Part shown: positions 1 through 7,595 of the stretch, piece after piece | How the letters are laid out: each line of letters begins with the position of its first letter | Numbering within the stretch: position 1 is the first letter of the stretch | Source: DATAEK01 sp036258055 | GTDB taxonomy: Bacteria; Acidobacteriota; Vicinamibacteria; Vicinamibacterales; 2-12-FULL-66-21 | NCBI GenBank assembly: GCA_036258055.1 | Contig: DATAEK010000283.1 | Coordinates: 1 to 39,658, forward strand | DNA length: 39,658 nucleotides | Direction: 5' to 3' | Translations under genes and position numbers: made by a program | The notes under the pieces: generated by a model | Seen by the model: the letters and a program-made list of their open reading frames with translations, nothing else | Database searches by the model: none | What the model was told of the DNA's origin: nothing

Positions 1-93
1 CTCCCGGTCGAACCGCCGAAGCCTCCCGAACCACCCAAGCCGGAGGACGTCGTCAACCCGTTGGTACCGGTCAAGAAACCCGGCGGCCGCTAG
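1..93 (+). CDS. C-terminal end of a proline-rich protein (partial)
   Basis: The frame is open from base 1 and ends at TAG (91-93). It encodes 30 residues rich in Pro, Glu and Lys, with PPKPPEPPKPE-type spacing and a basic end (KKPGGR). Such tails are usually disordered and occur on secreted or membrane-anchored proteins, but the family cannot be named from this piece. The stop overlaps the murA stop on the other strand: the four bases CTAG at 90-93 contain both TAG codons. This tight convergent fit supports the frame being real. The body of the gene lies outside the window. Confidence 0.5.
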   Translation, partial: LPVEPPKPPEPPKPEDVVNPLVPVKKPGGR

Positions 94-1346
94 GCAATCT
101 TCGCGACTTTCGCGCCCAGCCCCTGCAACCGCTCCACCAGCCGTCCGTAGCCGCGCTCCACCGTCTCGAGCGGCGACAGCCTGCTCTGTCCATCCGCAGC
201 CAGCGCGGCGGCGATGAGCGCCATGCCTGACCGCAAATCGCGGCTGTCCAACGGCCGGCCGCGCAGCTTGCGCGGGCCGCTGATGATGATCCGGTGCGGA
301 TCGCAGAGGAAGAGATCCGCGCGCATCGAGCTCAATTGCTCGAGCGCAAACAGCCGCAGCTCGTACATCCAGTCGTGCACCAGCGTGCGTCCGTCTGCTT
401 GCGTCGCGAGGACCGTCACGAGGCTGATCATGTCGCTCGGAAATCCCGGCCACAGCCCGGTCGTGATGCGGCGCACGGCGCTGAGCGGCGACGACTCGAG
501 CGCGAACCGTCCATCCTCGCACGCGCATTTGAGCCCCATCTTCCGCAGCGGCGCCGAGACGACCTCCATGTCCCGCGCACGGGCGCCGGTGACTTCGATG
601 TTGCCGCCGGTGATCGCGGCGACCACGCCCCAACTTCCCGCCTCGATGTAGTCGCCGTCGAGGCGATATTCGACCCCTCGAAACCGGGCTGGCCCCTCGA
701 CCCGAAGCGTCGTCGATCCTTCTCCTTCGATTGACGCGCCCATCGCTCGCAGAAACCGGCAGAGCTCGACGACATGCGGCTCCATCGCGGCGTGGCGGAT
801 CTCGGTTCGCCCCTTCGCGGCCACGGCGGCGAGAAGCGCGGTCTCGGTGCCGGTGACTGACGCTTCCTCGAGGTAGATCGAGGCGCCAGAGAGCCCCCAC
901 GGTGCTTCGAGGACGTGGCCCGGCTCGTCGAGTGGCACGGCGCCCATCGCGACCAGCGCCTGCAGGTGCGTGGCGATGGTGCGGCGCGCGGGGAAATCGC
1001 CTCCCGGTTGTGCCAGCCGTGCGGATCCGCGTCGCGCCAGGAGCGGCCCGAGGAGAAGGACGGATCCGCGGAGCTTGCCGACCAGAACGGGATCGGGCCG
1101 GTCGGTCACGACCGATTCGCAGCGCACTCGCAAGGTTGACGTGCCTGCACCTGAGACCGTTGCGCCCAGGCCCTGCATCAGCTGCACCAGCACCTCGACG
1201 TCACGGATCCGTGGGATGTTCGTGAGGACACACTCTTCTTCGCTCAACAGACACGCGGCCAGCAGCGGCAGCGCCGAGTTCTTGTTGCCTTCGACGGCTA
1301 CGCTGCCCTCGAGCCGTCGCCCCCCTTCGATCCTCAACGTCGCCAT
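90..1346 (-). CDS. murA: UDP-N-acetylglucosamine 1-carboxyvinyltransferase, Asp-type active site
   Basis: First committed step of cytoplasmic peptidoglycan precursor synthesis: transfer of enolpyruvate from PEP to UDP-GlcNAc. The protein is 418 aa, normal for MurA, with the inside-out alpha/beta barrel pattern. Visible are the Lys22-Asn23 pair, Arg93, Arg121/122, Asp305 in FPSD, Arg331, Asp370 and Arg398, all matching functional residues of the E. coli enzyme. The usual catalytic-loop Cys (C115 in E. coli) is Asp117 here, in PGGD; Asp at this site is known from Mycobacterium and Chlamydia and makes the enzyme insensitive to fosfomycin. The ATG at 1346 was chosen over an upstream in-frame start because MATLRIEGG is the normal MurA N-terminus and it lies one base after the murB stop (TGAcATG), implying coupled translation. 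It is the last gene of the recycling operon. Whether another murA exists elsewhere in the genome is unknown. Confidence 0.95.
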   Translation of the reverse strand: MATLRIEGGRRLEGSVAVEGNKNSALPLLAACLLSEEECVLTNIPRIRDVEVLVQLMQGLGATVSGAGTSTLRVRCESVVTDRPDPVLVGKLRGSVLLLGPLLARRGSARLAQPGGDFPARRTIATHLQALVAMGAVPLDEPGHVLEAPWGLSGASIYLEEASVTGTETALLAAVAAKGRTEIRHAAMEPHVVELCRFLRAMGASIEGEGSTTLRVEGPARFRGVEYRLDGDYIEAGSWGVVAAITGGNIEVTGARARDMEVVSAPLRKMGLKCACEDGRFALESSPLSAVRRITTGLWPGFPSDMISLVTVLATQADGRTLVHDWMYELRLFALEQLSSMRADLFLCDPHRIIISGPRKLRGRPLDSRDLRSGMALIAAALAADGQSRLSPLETVERGYGRLVERLQGLGAKVAKIA

Positions 1347-1347
1347 G

Positions 1348-2286
1348 TCAGTCTTCCCCGAGATACACGATTTCCTCGCGAAGGTCGACACCGAATCGAT
1401 CCCGGACCGTCGCCTTACAGCGTGCGATCAGCCGGCGGATGTCGGCGGCCGTCGCGCCACCCTCGTTCACGATGAAGTTGCCATGAGTCGGCGAGACGAC
1501 GGCGTGCCCTTCGCGCGCCCCCTTCAGGCCGGCGCGATCGACGAGCGCTCCGGCGGACGGCGGGATTCCTTCGGGCACCTTGTCAGTCGCGGGATTCGGG
1601 TTCTGGAAGATGCAGCCGGCGCTCGCGGACTCGAGCGGCTGCGTGCGCTTGCGAAAGGCCAGCGATTCGCGCGCCACAGTGCGGAGCGCGGCAGGGTCGC
1701 CTGTCGTCACGCGGAAATCCGCGGAAACGACCATCTCTCCTGTGCGATGGAGTCGCGAGTAGTCGTACCCGAACTCCATCTGCGCAGAGTCCACGTGCAG
1801 GAGATCGCCAGCCCGGGACGCCAACGCCACGCTGGTCACGAGCTCACTGATGAGACGTCCCTTGAAATGTGCGTTGCCGTAGACGGCGCCACCGACGGTT
1901 CCGGGCGTGCCGGCCCACGCCTCGAGACCGGCGGCGCCGTGGGTGATCGTCCAACGCACGAGCCCGTTGATCGTTACGCCGGAATCAGCCCGAATGTGGC
2001 GGTCGTCGAGGCGCGCCACCTCGCCGCCGCGAAAGCGCAGGACGATGCCCCGTATCCCTTTGTCCGAGACGAGGACGTTCGACCCTCCGCCGAGCGCGCA
2101 GATTGGCACGTTCGCGTTTCGCGCCAGCGTCAGAATCGACCGCGCTTCGTCTGATGTACGCACGTCGATCAGCCAATCCGCGGTGCCGCCGACCTTGAAC
2201 GTGGTCAACGGCGCGAGAGGGGCGTTTCGGTGGACGCGATCTCCGTCAACTGCGGACCTGAGCTGGGCGTCGAGATCGATCGTCAC
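1348..2286 (-). CDS. murB: UDP-N-acetylenolpyruvoylglucosamine reductase
   Basis: FAD- and NADPH-dependent reduction of the MurA product to UDP-MurNAc. The 312-aa protein has the MurB order: a first FAD-binding segment (TTFKVGGTADW near 28-38), GGGSN (67-71), the GTPGTVGGAV loop (127-136) and the C-terminal lobe with HGNFIVNEGGAT. Length and the missing extra loop suggest a type II MurB. The proton-donor position, Ser229 in E. coli, appears to be Cys225 (SAGCIFQNP), and the C-terminal catalytic Glu is 304 or 305 (LREEIVYLG). The GTG start at 2286 is preferred because it overlaps the pxpC stop as GTGA and follows a GGAGGGG ribosome site; longer readings add a low-complexity N-terminus. Its product is the sugar-nucleotide acceptor for Mpl encoded upstream. 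Confidence 0.94.
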   Translation of the reverse strand: MTIDLDAQLRSAVDGDRVHRNAPLAPLTTFKVGGTADWLIDVRTSDEARSILTLARNANVPICALGGGSNVLVSDKGIRGIVLRFRGGEVARLDDRHIRADSGVTINGLVRWTITHGAAGLEAWAGTPGTVGGAVYGNAHFKGRLISELVTSVALASRAGDLLHVDSAQMEFGYDYSRLHRTGEMVVSADFRVTTGDPAALRTVARESLAFRKRTQPLESASAGCIFQNPNPATDKVPEGIPPSAGALVDRAGLKGAREGHAVVSPTHGNFIVNEGGATAADIRRLIARCKATVRDRFGVDLREEIVYLGED

Positions 2287-3206
2287 CGCCCCTCCAGGCG
2301 CGCGCGCCGGTTCTTCAACGCATCGAGCGCTGCCTGCCGCGTGCAGGCCGTGAACTCGACCCAATCACCGGGCGCCAGCTGACCGGCGACCGGAAGGTCG
2401 GCGGTGATGACCGTCGCGATCTTCGGATACCCACCGGTCGTCTGGCGATCCGCCATCAGCATGATCGGTTGTCCCGACGCCGGCACCTGCAGGGAGCCAA
2501 TCGCCGTGGCGTCTGAAAGGATATCCGCGGAACCGCGATGCAACAGCGGGGGTCCCTCCAGGCGATACCCGATCCGGTTCGAGTTGGGCGTAATCGTGAA
2601 CCGTGAGCCGTAGAGCACCTCGAACGCGCCCGGCGTGAACATCTCCGCGTGCGGCCCGGGGATCACCCGCAGACGGGCCCCGCCTGACGGCAAGGGCAGC
2701 GGATAGCCCCGAGCAGCTGCCGCGCCCGACGTGGCGACGTGGCCCAGCGGAAGGATGTCTCCCGCCTTGAGCGCGCGTCCGCCGAGCGGTCCCATTCGGC
2801 TGATGAGACTCGTCGCCGCGCTGCCGAATATCTGCTCCGCCTCGATCCCGCCGCGGACCGCAAGCGTTGCGCGCGCGCCGGCCGAACGCGTCCCGACGCG
2901 TAAGCGAACGCCAGGGGACACTTCGAACGGCGTGTGCATCGGCAGTGGAGTGTCGCCGACGGCCAAACCAAACGTCGCGCCTGCGACCACACAGATCACG
3001 GGCGCATCGAACTGCAGCTCGGGTCCCATCAGCGTGATTTCGAGCGCCGCGGCGGTCTCGGCGTTACCTGCAAGTCTGTTCGCAAGCCGGTGCGAGTACT
3101 CGTCCATCGGACCGGCAACCGGCACGCCTCGTGACTGCAGCCCCCACCGCCCCAGATCCTGGATGGTGGTCAGCATGCCCGGCTTGATGACGGTCAGTGA
3201 TGGCAT
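2283..3206 (-). CDS. pxpC: 5-oxoprolinase subunit C (biotin-dependent carboxyltransferase / KipA family)
   Basis: The 307-aa protein belongs to the PxpC/KipA/allophanate hydrolase subunit 2 family. Recognisable segments are the N-terminal IKPGMLTTIQDLGRWG, GVPVAGPMDEYSHRLANRL, the middle IPGPHAEMF, and SNRIGYRLEG and GGYPKIATVI towards the end. In characterised systems PxpA, PxpB and PxpC together cleave 5-oxoproline (pyroglutamate) to glutamate using ATP; B and C probably act together to activate the substrate. It follows pxpB after 56 bases and overlaps murB by four bases (GTGA), so it is part of the cell-wall operon. No pxpA (LamB/YcsF family) is in this window. A role other than pyroglutamate breakdown is possible, since the family also acts on other carboxylated or amide substrates. 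Confidence 0.88.
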   Translation of the reverse strand: MPSLTVIKPGMLTTIQDLGRWGLQSRGVPVAGPMDEYSHRLANRLAGNAETAAALEITLMGPELQFDAPVICVVAGATFGLAVGDTPLPMHTPFEVSPGVRLRVGTRSAGARATLAVRGGIEAEQIFGSAATSLISRMGPLGGRALKAGDILPLGHVATSGAAAARGYPLPLPSGGARLRVIPGPHAEMFTPGAFEVLYGSRFTITPNSNRIGYRLEGPPLLHRGSADILSDATAIGSLQVPASGQPIMLMADRQTTGGYPKIATVITADLPVAGQLAPGDWVEFTACTRQAALDALKNRRARLEGR

Positions 3207-3262
3207 CGAGACACTCCGACCAGCGGGTTCAACAGCGAATCAGGAGATCACGAGTTTCAGAT

Positions 3263-3940
3263 TCACCCGAAACGATCGAATTCCTCGGCCGTGATCTGCC
3301 GGAACCTGACCCGGTCGCCGGCCCTGAACAAGAACGGCTCGCGCCGGCCTGGATCGTACGGCTTGATCGGCGTCCGGCCGATGATGTTCCAGCCCCCGGG
3401 CGTCGCAGCCGGGTAGACGCCCGTTTGCCGGCCGGCAATCGCGACGGAGCCCACTGGAACGGCCGTCCGGGGCGACGAGCGGCGCGGAATCGCGATACGC
3501 GCGTCGACTTCGGCCATGTACGCCCAACCCGGCACGAACCCGACCATGAAGACGCGATAGGTCTCCCCGGTGTGCAGCCCGATCACTTCCTCTTCGGAGC
3601 AGTCGCCGAAGCGCGCAACATCAGGGAGATCCGGACCATATACGCCGCCGTAACTCACCGGAACCTCGACCAGGGGGCCCTCGGTCAGCTCTGCGTCCGC
3701 CAGCTCCGTGACGGATGCCGTCAGCTGATCCTCCATCCACGCCGCGTCGACACGCAGCGGATCGAAATACGCGGTGACCGAACAGTAGCCGACCACGGCA
3801 TCACGCAGCGCCGCTCCACAGCGAGAGGCAATGGCTCCCGCCACGGCAATACAGAAGGCGTTCAGCTCGGGATCGATTCTCTGCGGAAACTCGACGACCA
3901 GCGCGGAATCTCCGGCAGCCACGATGCGAAACGGAAACAT
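3263..3940 (-). CDS. pxpB: 5-oxoprolinase subunit B (KipI / allophanate hydrolase subunit 1 family)
   Basis: A 225-aa KipI-family protein. The body shows the family signatures VPVSYGGVYGPDLPDVA, FMVGFVPGWAYMAEVD, RTAVPVGSVAIAGRQTG and PGGWNIIGRTP in the usual order. It pairs with PxpC to form the BC component of 5-oxoprolinase; in Bacillus the homologous KipI also inhibits the sporulation kinase KinA, a role not expected here. The ATG at 3940 gives the family-typical start (MFPFRIVAAGDSALVVEF) and lies seven bases after the mpl stop; an upstream reading adds about 39 Arg/Ser-rich residues that overlap mpl. No strong ribosome site is visible, so coupling to mpl translation is likely. Confidence 0.88.
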   Translation of the reverse strand: MFPFRIVAAGDSALVVEFPQRIDPELNAFCIAVAGAIASRCGAALRDAVVGYCSVTAYFDPLRVDAAWMEDQLTASVTELADAELTEGPLVEVPVSYGGVYGPDLPDVARFGDCSEEEVIGLHTGETYRVFMVGFVPGWAYMAEVDARIAIPRRSSPRTAVPVGSVAIAGRQTGVYPAATPGGWNIIGRTPIKPYDPGRREPFLFRAGDRVRFRQITAEEFDRFG

Positions 3941-3947
3941 GCGAGCG

Positions 3948-5351
3948 TCAGCGTGAGGCTCGCGCCGCGAGCGCCGCGAGCAGTTTCTGATGAATGTTGT
4001 CGAACCCGCCGTTCGACATGACGAGCACGAGGTCGCCGGACCGGCTCTCGCGCGCAACCGTCCGAACGATCTCGTCGACCGTCGGGAGGTACCGCGCGTC
4101 CACGCCCTCGCGCTTCAGGTCAGCGATCACCTGTTCGCTCGACAGCCGTTGATCCTCCGGCACGCTCGATCGAAACACCGGCGGAAGGATCACGTGATCC
4201 GCCACCCCGAGCGCTTTGGCGAAGTCATCCTGGAACACGCGCCGGCACGACGTCGCCGATCGCGGCTCGAAGATCGCCCACAGCGGACGATGCGGGTAGG
4301 CCGATCGCACGCCGGCGAGCGTTTCGGCAATCGCTGTCGGATGATGCGCGAAGTCGTCGTACACCGACACGCCGTCAGCGGTCCCGCGAAGCTCCAACCG
4401 TCGGCGCACGCCCCGGAAGCCCTTGAGTCCTTCGGCCATCGCCGGCGTGCTCAACCCGACGGCGGAGCCAACCGCGATCGCGGCCAGCGCGTTCCGCACG
4501 TTGTACGCGCCCAGGAGCGGAACCTCGAAGCTGCCGAACGGTGTCCCGTGCCGTCGCACGCTGAACCCGGTGGACGTGGCGTCTACGCGAAGGTCGTGCG
4601 CCTGCCAGTCAGCGCCATCGCTGAGCCCGAACGTTTCCACCTTGCAGCGTGCGCGTGGCTTGAGGGCCATCGCCTCCGTGTTGTCCGCACCAAGCAGCAG
4701 GAGCCCCCGCCGCGGAACCAGGTTCACGAAGCGCTGAAAAGCCAGACGAATCGCGTCGAGATCCGGATAGATATCGGCGTGGTCGTACTCGATGTTGTTC
4801 ACGACGGCGATGTCCGGAAGGTACTTCAGAAACTTGGCCGTCTTGTCGAAGAACGCGCTGTCGTACTCGTCTCCCTCGATCACGAACTCGCGACCGCCGC
4901 CGATGCGGTAGCTGCTCTCGAAGTTCTCCGCGATCCCGCCGATGAAGACGTTCGGGTCGGCGCCACCGTGCGCGAGCAGCCAACCCGTCAGCGAGGTGGT
5001 CGTCGTCTTGCCGTGCGTTCCCGCGATCACGACCGAGCGGGCGCCCCACAGAAAGTGATCGCGGATCGCCTCGGGGAGCGAACAGTAGCGAATCTTGCGA
5101 TCGAGCACTTCCTCGAGCTCGGGATTCCCTCGCGAGATCGCGTTGCCGACGATGACCAGATCAAGATCGGCGGTGATGTGCTCGGACCGATAACCTTGAA
5201 GCGTGGTAATGCCCTGCTGCTGGAGAAAGTCGCTCATCGGGGGGTAGACGTTCTGATCCGATCCCCGCACGTCGAACCCTTTGTTCTTCAGCAACGCCGC
5301 GAGCGTGGCCATGGCCGTTCCGCAGATCCCGATGAGATGCACACGCGTCAT
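3948..5351 (-). CDS. mpl: UDP-N-acetylmuramate:L-Ala-gamma-D-Glu-meso-DAP ligase (murein peptide ligase)
   Basis: Recycling ligase that joins recovered L-Ala-D-Glu-mDAP tripeptide to UDP-MurNAc with ATP, bypassing MurC, MurD and MurE. The 467-aa protein has the Mur ligase layout: N-terminal Rossmann domain (GICGTAMATLAALLKNKG), ATP loop GTHGKTTTT (111-119), central domain and C-terminal domain. Several stretches are Mpl-like rather than MurC-like: SDQNVYPPMS (31-40), VGNAISRGNPE, EGDEYDSAFFD (159-169), NNIEYDHADIY, YDDFAHHPTAI and the C-terminal VMSNGGFDNIHQKLL. Automated annotation could well call it murC. It follows ldcA after a 90-base leader containing heptanucleotide repeats. Substrate could come from NagZ and LdcA (same operon) plus an amidase not seen here, and from MurA and MurB downstream. 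Confidence 0.92.
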   Translation of the reverse strand: MTRVHLIGICGTAMATLAALLKNKGFDVRGSDQNVYPPMSDFLQQQGITTLQGYRSEHITADLDLVIVGNAISRGNPELEEVLDRKIRYCSLPEAIRDHFLWGARSVVIAGTHGKTTTTSLTGWLLAHGGADPNVFIGGIAENFESSYRIGGGREFVIEGDEYDSAFFDKTAKFLKYLPDIAVVNNIEYDHADIYPDLDAIRLAFQRFVNLVPRRGLLLLGADNTEAMALKPRARCKVETFGLSDGADWQAHDLRVDATSTGFSVRRHGTPFGSFEVPLLGAYNVRNALAAIAVGSAVGLSTPAMAEGLKGFRGVRRRLELRGTADGVSVYDDFAHHPTAIAETLAGVRSAYPHRPLWAIFEPRSATSCRRVFQDDFAKALGVADHVILPPVFRSSVPEDQRLSSEQVIADLKREGVDARYLPTVDEIVRTVARESRSGDLVLVMSNGGFDNIHQKLLAALAARASR

Positions 5352-5431
5352 GTCAGGTACGTTCTCTTCTGATCCATCCCAGGGATGGTTTCGCCATTAC
5401 CATTTGCCATTTGCCATTTGCCATTTACCAT
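5348..5431 (-). other. Possible leader reading frames ending at the mpl start
   Basis: Two short frames start at repeat ATGs and stop at mpl. One runs from ATG 5431 for 27 codons and ends with a TGA that overlaps the mpl ATG (ATGA, 5351-5348). Another runs from ATG 5424 for 23 codons and ends with TGA 5355-5353, one base before the mpl ATG (TGAcATG), the same junction as murB/murA. In mpl's own frame a TAA at 5399-5397 blocks any N-terminal extension from the repeats. Translation of either leader is unproven; the clean ends could be chance. Confidence 0.3.
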
Positions 5432-5440
5432 TTACCATCC
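5395..5440 (-). repeat. Heptanucleotide tandem repeat in the mpl leader
   Basis: Five exact-length units occupy 5401-5435: three CATTTGC and two CATTTAC on the plus strand (GCAAATG and GTAAATG on the transcribed strand), with degenerate units on both sides. Every unit carries an ATG on the mpl-coding strand. As 7 is not a multiple of 3, successive ATGs fall in successive frames. The tract lies between the ldcA stop (5442) and the mpl start (5351). A 15-base perfect palindrome (CCATCCC, A, GGGATGG) at 5374-5388 follows it. Confidence 0.85.
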
Positions 5441-5441
5441 G

Positions 5442-6365
5442 TCAGGTAACGGCCGCTTCTTCGATCACGAGCACCGGCCGGGGACCGGACACGACGCGGC
5501 TGCGCACGCCGAATGGCAGCGTCAACGTCGCGCCTGTCGTATGTCCCGAAGGCAGGCCGTAGAGAATCGGACCCGGAAAGTCGGTCAGGACATCACGGAC
5601 CGCGGCCCTCGCTGCGGGGCTGCCGCCCGGCTCGTCACAGTTCGGCAATTCTCCAAAGACGATGGCCGATGCACGCGCCAGGAGTCCGCTCAGGCGCAGC
5701 TGCGTCAGCATCCGATCGATCCGGTAAGGCCGCTCCCCTACCTCGTCGAAGAAGAACACGCTGCCCGCCGGCGGATCGAAGGCGTACGGCGTGCCGAGCG
5801 ACGCGGTGAGCTGGGTGAGCGTTCCGCCGACGAGCATGCCGGCCGCTTCACCGGGCTTCAGGCTCTCGAGCTGCGGATGTGAGATCTCGCCGACAGGTTC
5901 GGTTCGGCAGAGACAGCGCTCGAAGGTGTCACGATCGTAGCCGGATGCGCCCTTCGCCAGGCGCCGTTCGAGCATGGGACCGTGGAATGACACGAGAGCG
6001 CAGCGCGTGGTCAGCCAGGCCAGGATTGACGTGTTGTCGCTGTAGCCGATGAACGCCTTCGATGTGCGGGACACCGCGGCCGCGTCGAGCCGCGGCAGCA
6101 GCTGCGCACTGCCGTAGCCGCCACGGGCCGCGACGAGCGCGGCGATCGACGGATCGTCCCACGCGCGCTGCCACGCCCGCGCCCGGATCTCGGGCGAACC
6201 TGCGACGTAGCCGGTCCGCTCGAACACCGATTCATCGAAGACCGGCTCGAATCCCAGCCTTCTGATCTCGGCGATCCCGGCGTCGAACTCGTCTCGGGCG
6301 AACGGGCTGGCGGGGGCGACGACGGCGATTCGATCGCCCGGTCGAAGGGCCGGGGGCTTCCGCAT
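5442..6365 (-). CDS. ldcA: LD-carboxypeptidase (peptidase family S66, muropeptide recycling)
   Basis: Cytoplasmic serine peptidase that removes the terminal D-Ala from recycled tetrapeptides, giving the tripeptide used by Mpl. The 307-aa protein has the S66 pattern: N-terminal LRPGDRIAVVAPASP, the GGYGSAQLLPRLD segment, nucleophile Ser109 in GYSDNTSI, VGERPYRIDRMLTQLRLSG, and His275 in GHTTGATLTLPFG. The family normally has Glu-Asp before xGExPYRI, the Glu being catalytic; here the pair reads Asp207-Glu208, a swap that should be checked structurally. The ATG at 6365 is three bases after the nagZ stop, so the two genes are almost certainly co-translated. There is no signal peptide, in agreement with cytoplasmic recycling. 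Confidence 0.93.
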   Translation of the reverse strand: MRKPPALRPGDRIAVVAPASPFARDEFDAGIAEIRRLGFEPVFDESVFERTGYVAGSPEIRARAWQRAWDDPSIAALVAARGGYGSAQLLPRLDAAAVSRTSKAFIGYSDNTSILAWLTTRCALVSFHGPMLERRLAKGASGYDRDTFERCLCRTEPVGEISHPQLESLKPGEAAGMLVGGTLTQLTASLGTPYAFDPPAGSVFFFDEVGERPYRIDRMLTQLRLSGLLARASAIVFGELPNCDEPGGSPAARAAVRDVLTDFPGPILYGLPSGHTTGATLTLPFGVRSRVVSGPRPVLVIEEAAVT

Positions 6366-6368
6366 CGG

Positions 6369-7463
6369 TCAGGCGAACCTCGCCATTTCCGCGGCCACGG
6401 CCTGATGCTCGTCGCGGCCGAGCGCCGCACGCAGCGCCGGCCCGCTGAGCGGCCGCTTGCGCGCCCCGGTCAGGAACCGTTCCTTGACGCGGCGGTGTCG
6501 CGCGAGCGCGTCCTCGAGCCGTTTGAGCGGCAGGGTGCCGTCCTCGACCGCGTGAATCACTGCCTCGAGCGCGGCGATCTGCGGCTCCTGGGTCGCGCCG
6601 CACATGAGCACTGCATCGCAGCCCGCTGCGATGGCTTTGACGGTCGCCTCGGGCACGCCAAAGCGGCTGCTGATGGCCTTCATCTCGAGGTCATCGCTCA
6701 ACACGAGGCCGCCGTATCCGAGCTTCTGCTTCAGCAACCCGTCCACGATTGCCGGTGACAGCGTACCGGGCAACTCCTCGTCGAGAGCTGGGACGAGGAT
6801 GTGCGCCGTCATGATCGCGGCGACCTCTGCTTCGATGGCGGCCCGAAACGGTACGAACTCGACTGCCTCGAGGCGATCCGGCGAATGCTCGATGAGCGGC
6901 AGCTCGTGATGCGAGTCCGTGCTCGTATCGCCGTGACCGGGAAAATGCTTGCCGCAAGCCGCGATGCCTTCGCCCTGGAGCGCCTGGATGATCGCGGTCC
7001 CGAGCCGCGCCACGTCCTCGGCGCGTTCCGCGAGCGCTCGATCGCCGATCACGGGGTTCTTCGGGTTGGTGTGAACGTCGAGCACCGGCGTGTAATCGAG
7101 CGAAATGCCGACCGCTTTCAGCTCCGCCGCGAGTGCGCGGGCGAACCTCGCGGCAAGCTTGGCGTCACCACTGCGCCCGAGCGTCATCATCGGCGGCCAC
7201 TCGGTGAACGGCCGCTTCAGCCGTGCCACTCGCCCGCCCTCCTGGTCGACGCTGACCCAGAGTGGCAGCTCCTGCGCGAGCTCCGCCGCCTGATGAGCGA
7301 GCTCCGCGACCTGTTCGGGCGACTCCACGTTCCGCGCGAAAAGGATCACGCCGCCGAGATCGAACTCACGCGCGAGAGACCGGAGATCGGCGGGAATAGA
7401 GTGTCCGGCAAACCCCGCGATCGACAGCTGTCCCACGTGGCGACGTATTTCCCTCGACGACAT
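6369..7463 (-). CDS. nagZ: Beta-N-acetylhexosaminidase (GH3, muropeptide recycling)
   Basis: GH3 enzyme that removes GlcNAc from GlcNAc-anhydroMurNAc-peptides in the cytoplasm. The protein is 364 aa, a single TIM-barrel domain. Seen are SVDQEGGRVARL (71-82), KHFPGHGDTSTDSH (172-185) with the Asp183/His185 acid-base pair on the flexible loop typical of NagZ, and nucleophile Asp257 in LSDDLEMKAI. No signal peptide is visible. The ATG at 7463 gives the usual MSSREIRRHVGQL start; an upstream GTG at 7517 would add 18 residues without conservation that I can recognise. A GATAAT box with an extended TG lies seven bases before this ATG, which suggests a leaderless transcript and makes nagZ the first gene of the recycling operon. 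Confidence 0.93.
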   Translation of the reverse strand: MSSREIRRHVGQLSIAGFAGHSIPADLRSLAREFDLGGVILFARNVESPEQVAELAHQAAELAQELPLWVSVDQEGGRVARLKRPFTEWPPMMTLGRSGDAKLAARFARALAAELKAVGISLDYTPVLDVHTNPKNPVIGDRALAERAEDVARLGTAIIQALQGEGIAACGKHFPGHGDTSTDSHHELPLIEHSPDRLEAVEFVPFRAAIEAEVAAIMTAHILVPALDEELPGTLSPAIVDGLLKQKLGYGGLVLSDDLEMKAISSRFGVPEATVKAIAAGCDAVLMCGATQEPQIAALEAVIHAVEDGTLPLKRLEDALARHRRVKERFLTGARKRPLSGPALRAALGRDEHQAVAAEMARFA

Positions 7464-7470
7464 ATCGCTG

Positions 7471-7476
7471 ATTATC
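7471..7476 (-). promoter_or_regulatory. -10-like box of the nagZ operon (candidate leaderless promoter)
   Basis: On the minus strand the sequence reads GTGAGATAATCAGCGAT then ATG. GATAAT matches TATAAT in five of six positions and carries the extended TGn element. Only seven bases separate it from the nagZ ATG, so transcription would begin at or next to the start codon. No convincing -35 box and no Shine-Dalgarno are seen. Inference from sequence only. Confidence 0.45.
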
Positions 7477-7595
7477 TCACGGAGGATGGATGGTCGCCTC
7501 GAGACAGGTCCAGTCACCCGACCACTCTGAATCGACAGGGGCTGGCGCCGCCCTCAGTCTGAATTGCTGCGTCTCAGCGGCGAATGCCGGGCGTT

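Noticed and set aside
3948..5351. Calling this gene murC
   Set aside because: ATP-binding parts fit any Mur ligase, but SDQNVYPPMS, YDDFAHHPTAI and the VMSNGGFDNIHQKLL end are Mpl-type, and the neighbours are recycling genes.
3990..5372. 460-codon plus-strand frame opposite mpl
   Set aside because: Antisense shadow of mpl; no domain, Arg/His/Val-rich, covers the whole of a well-supported gene.
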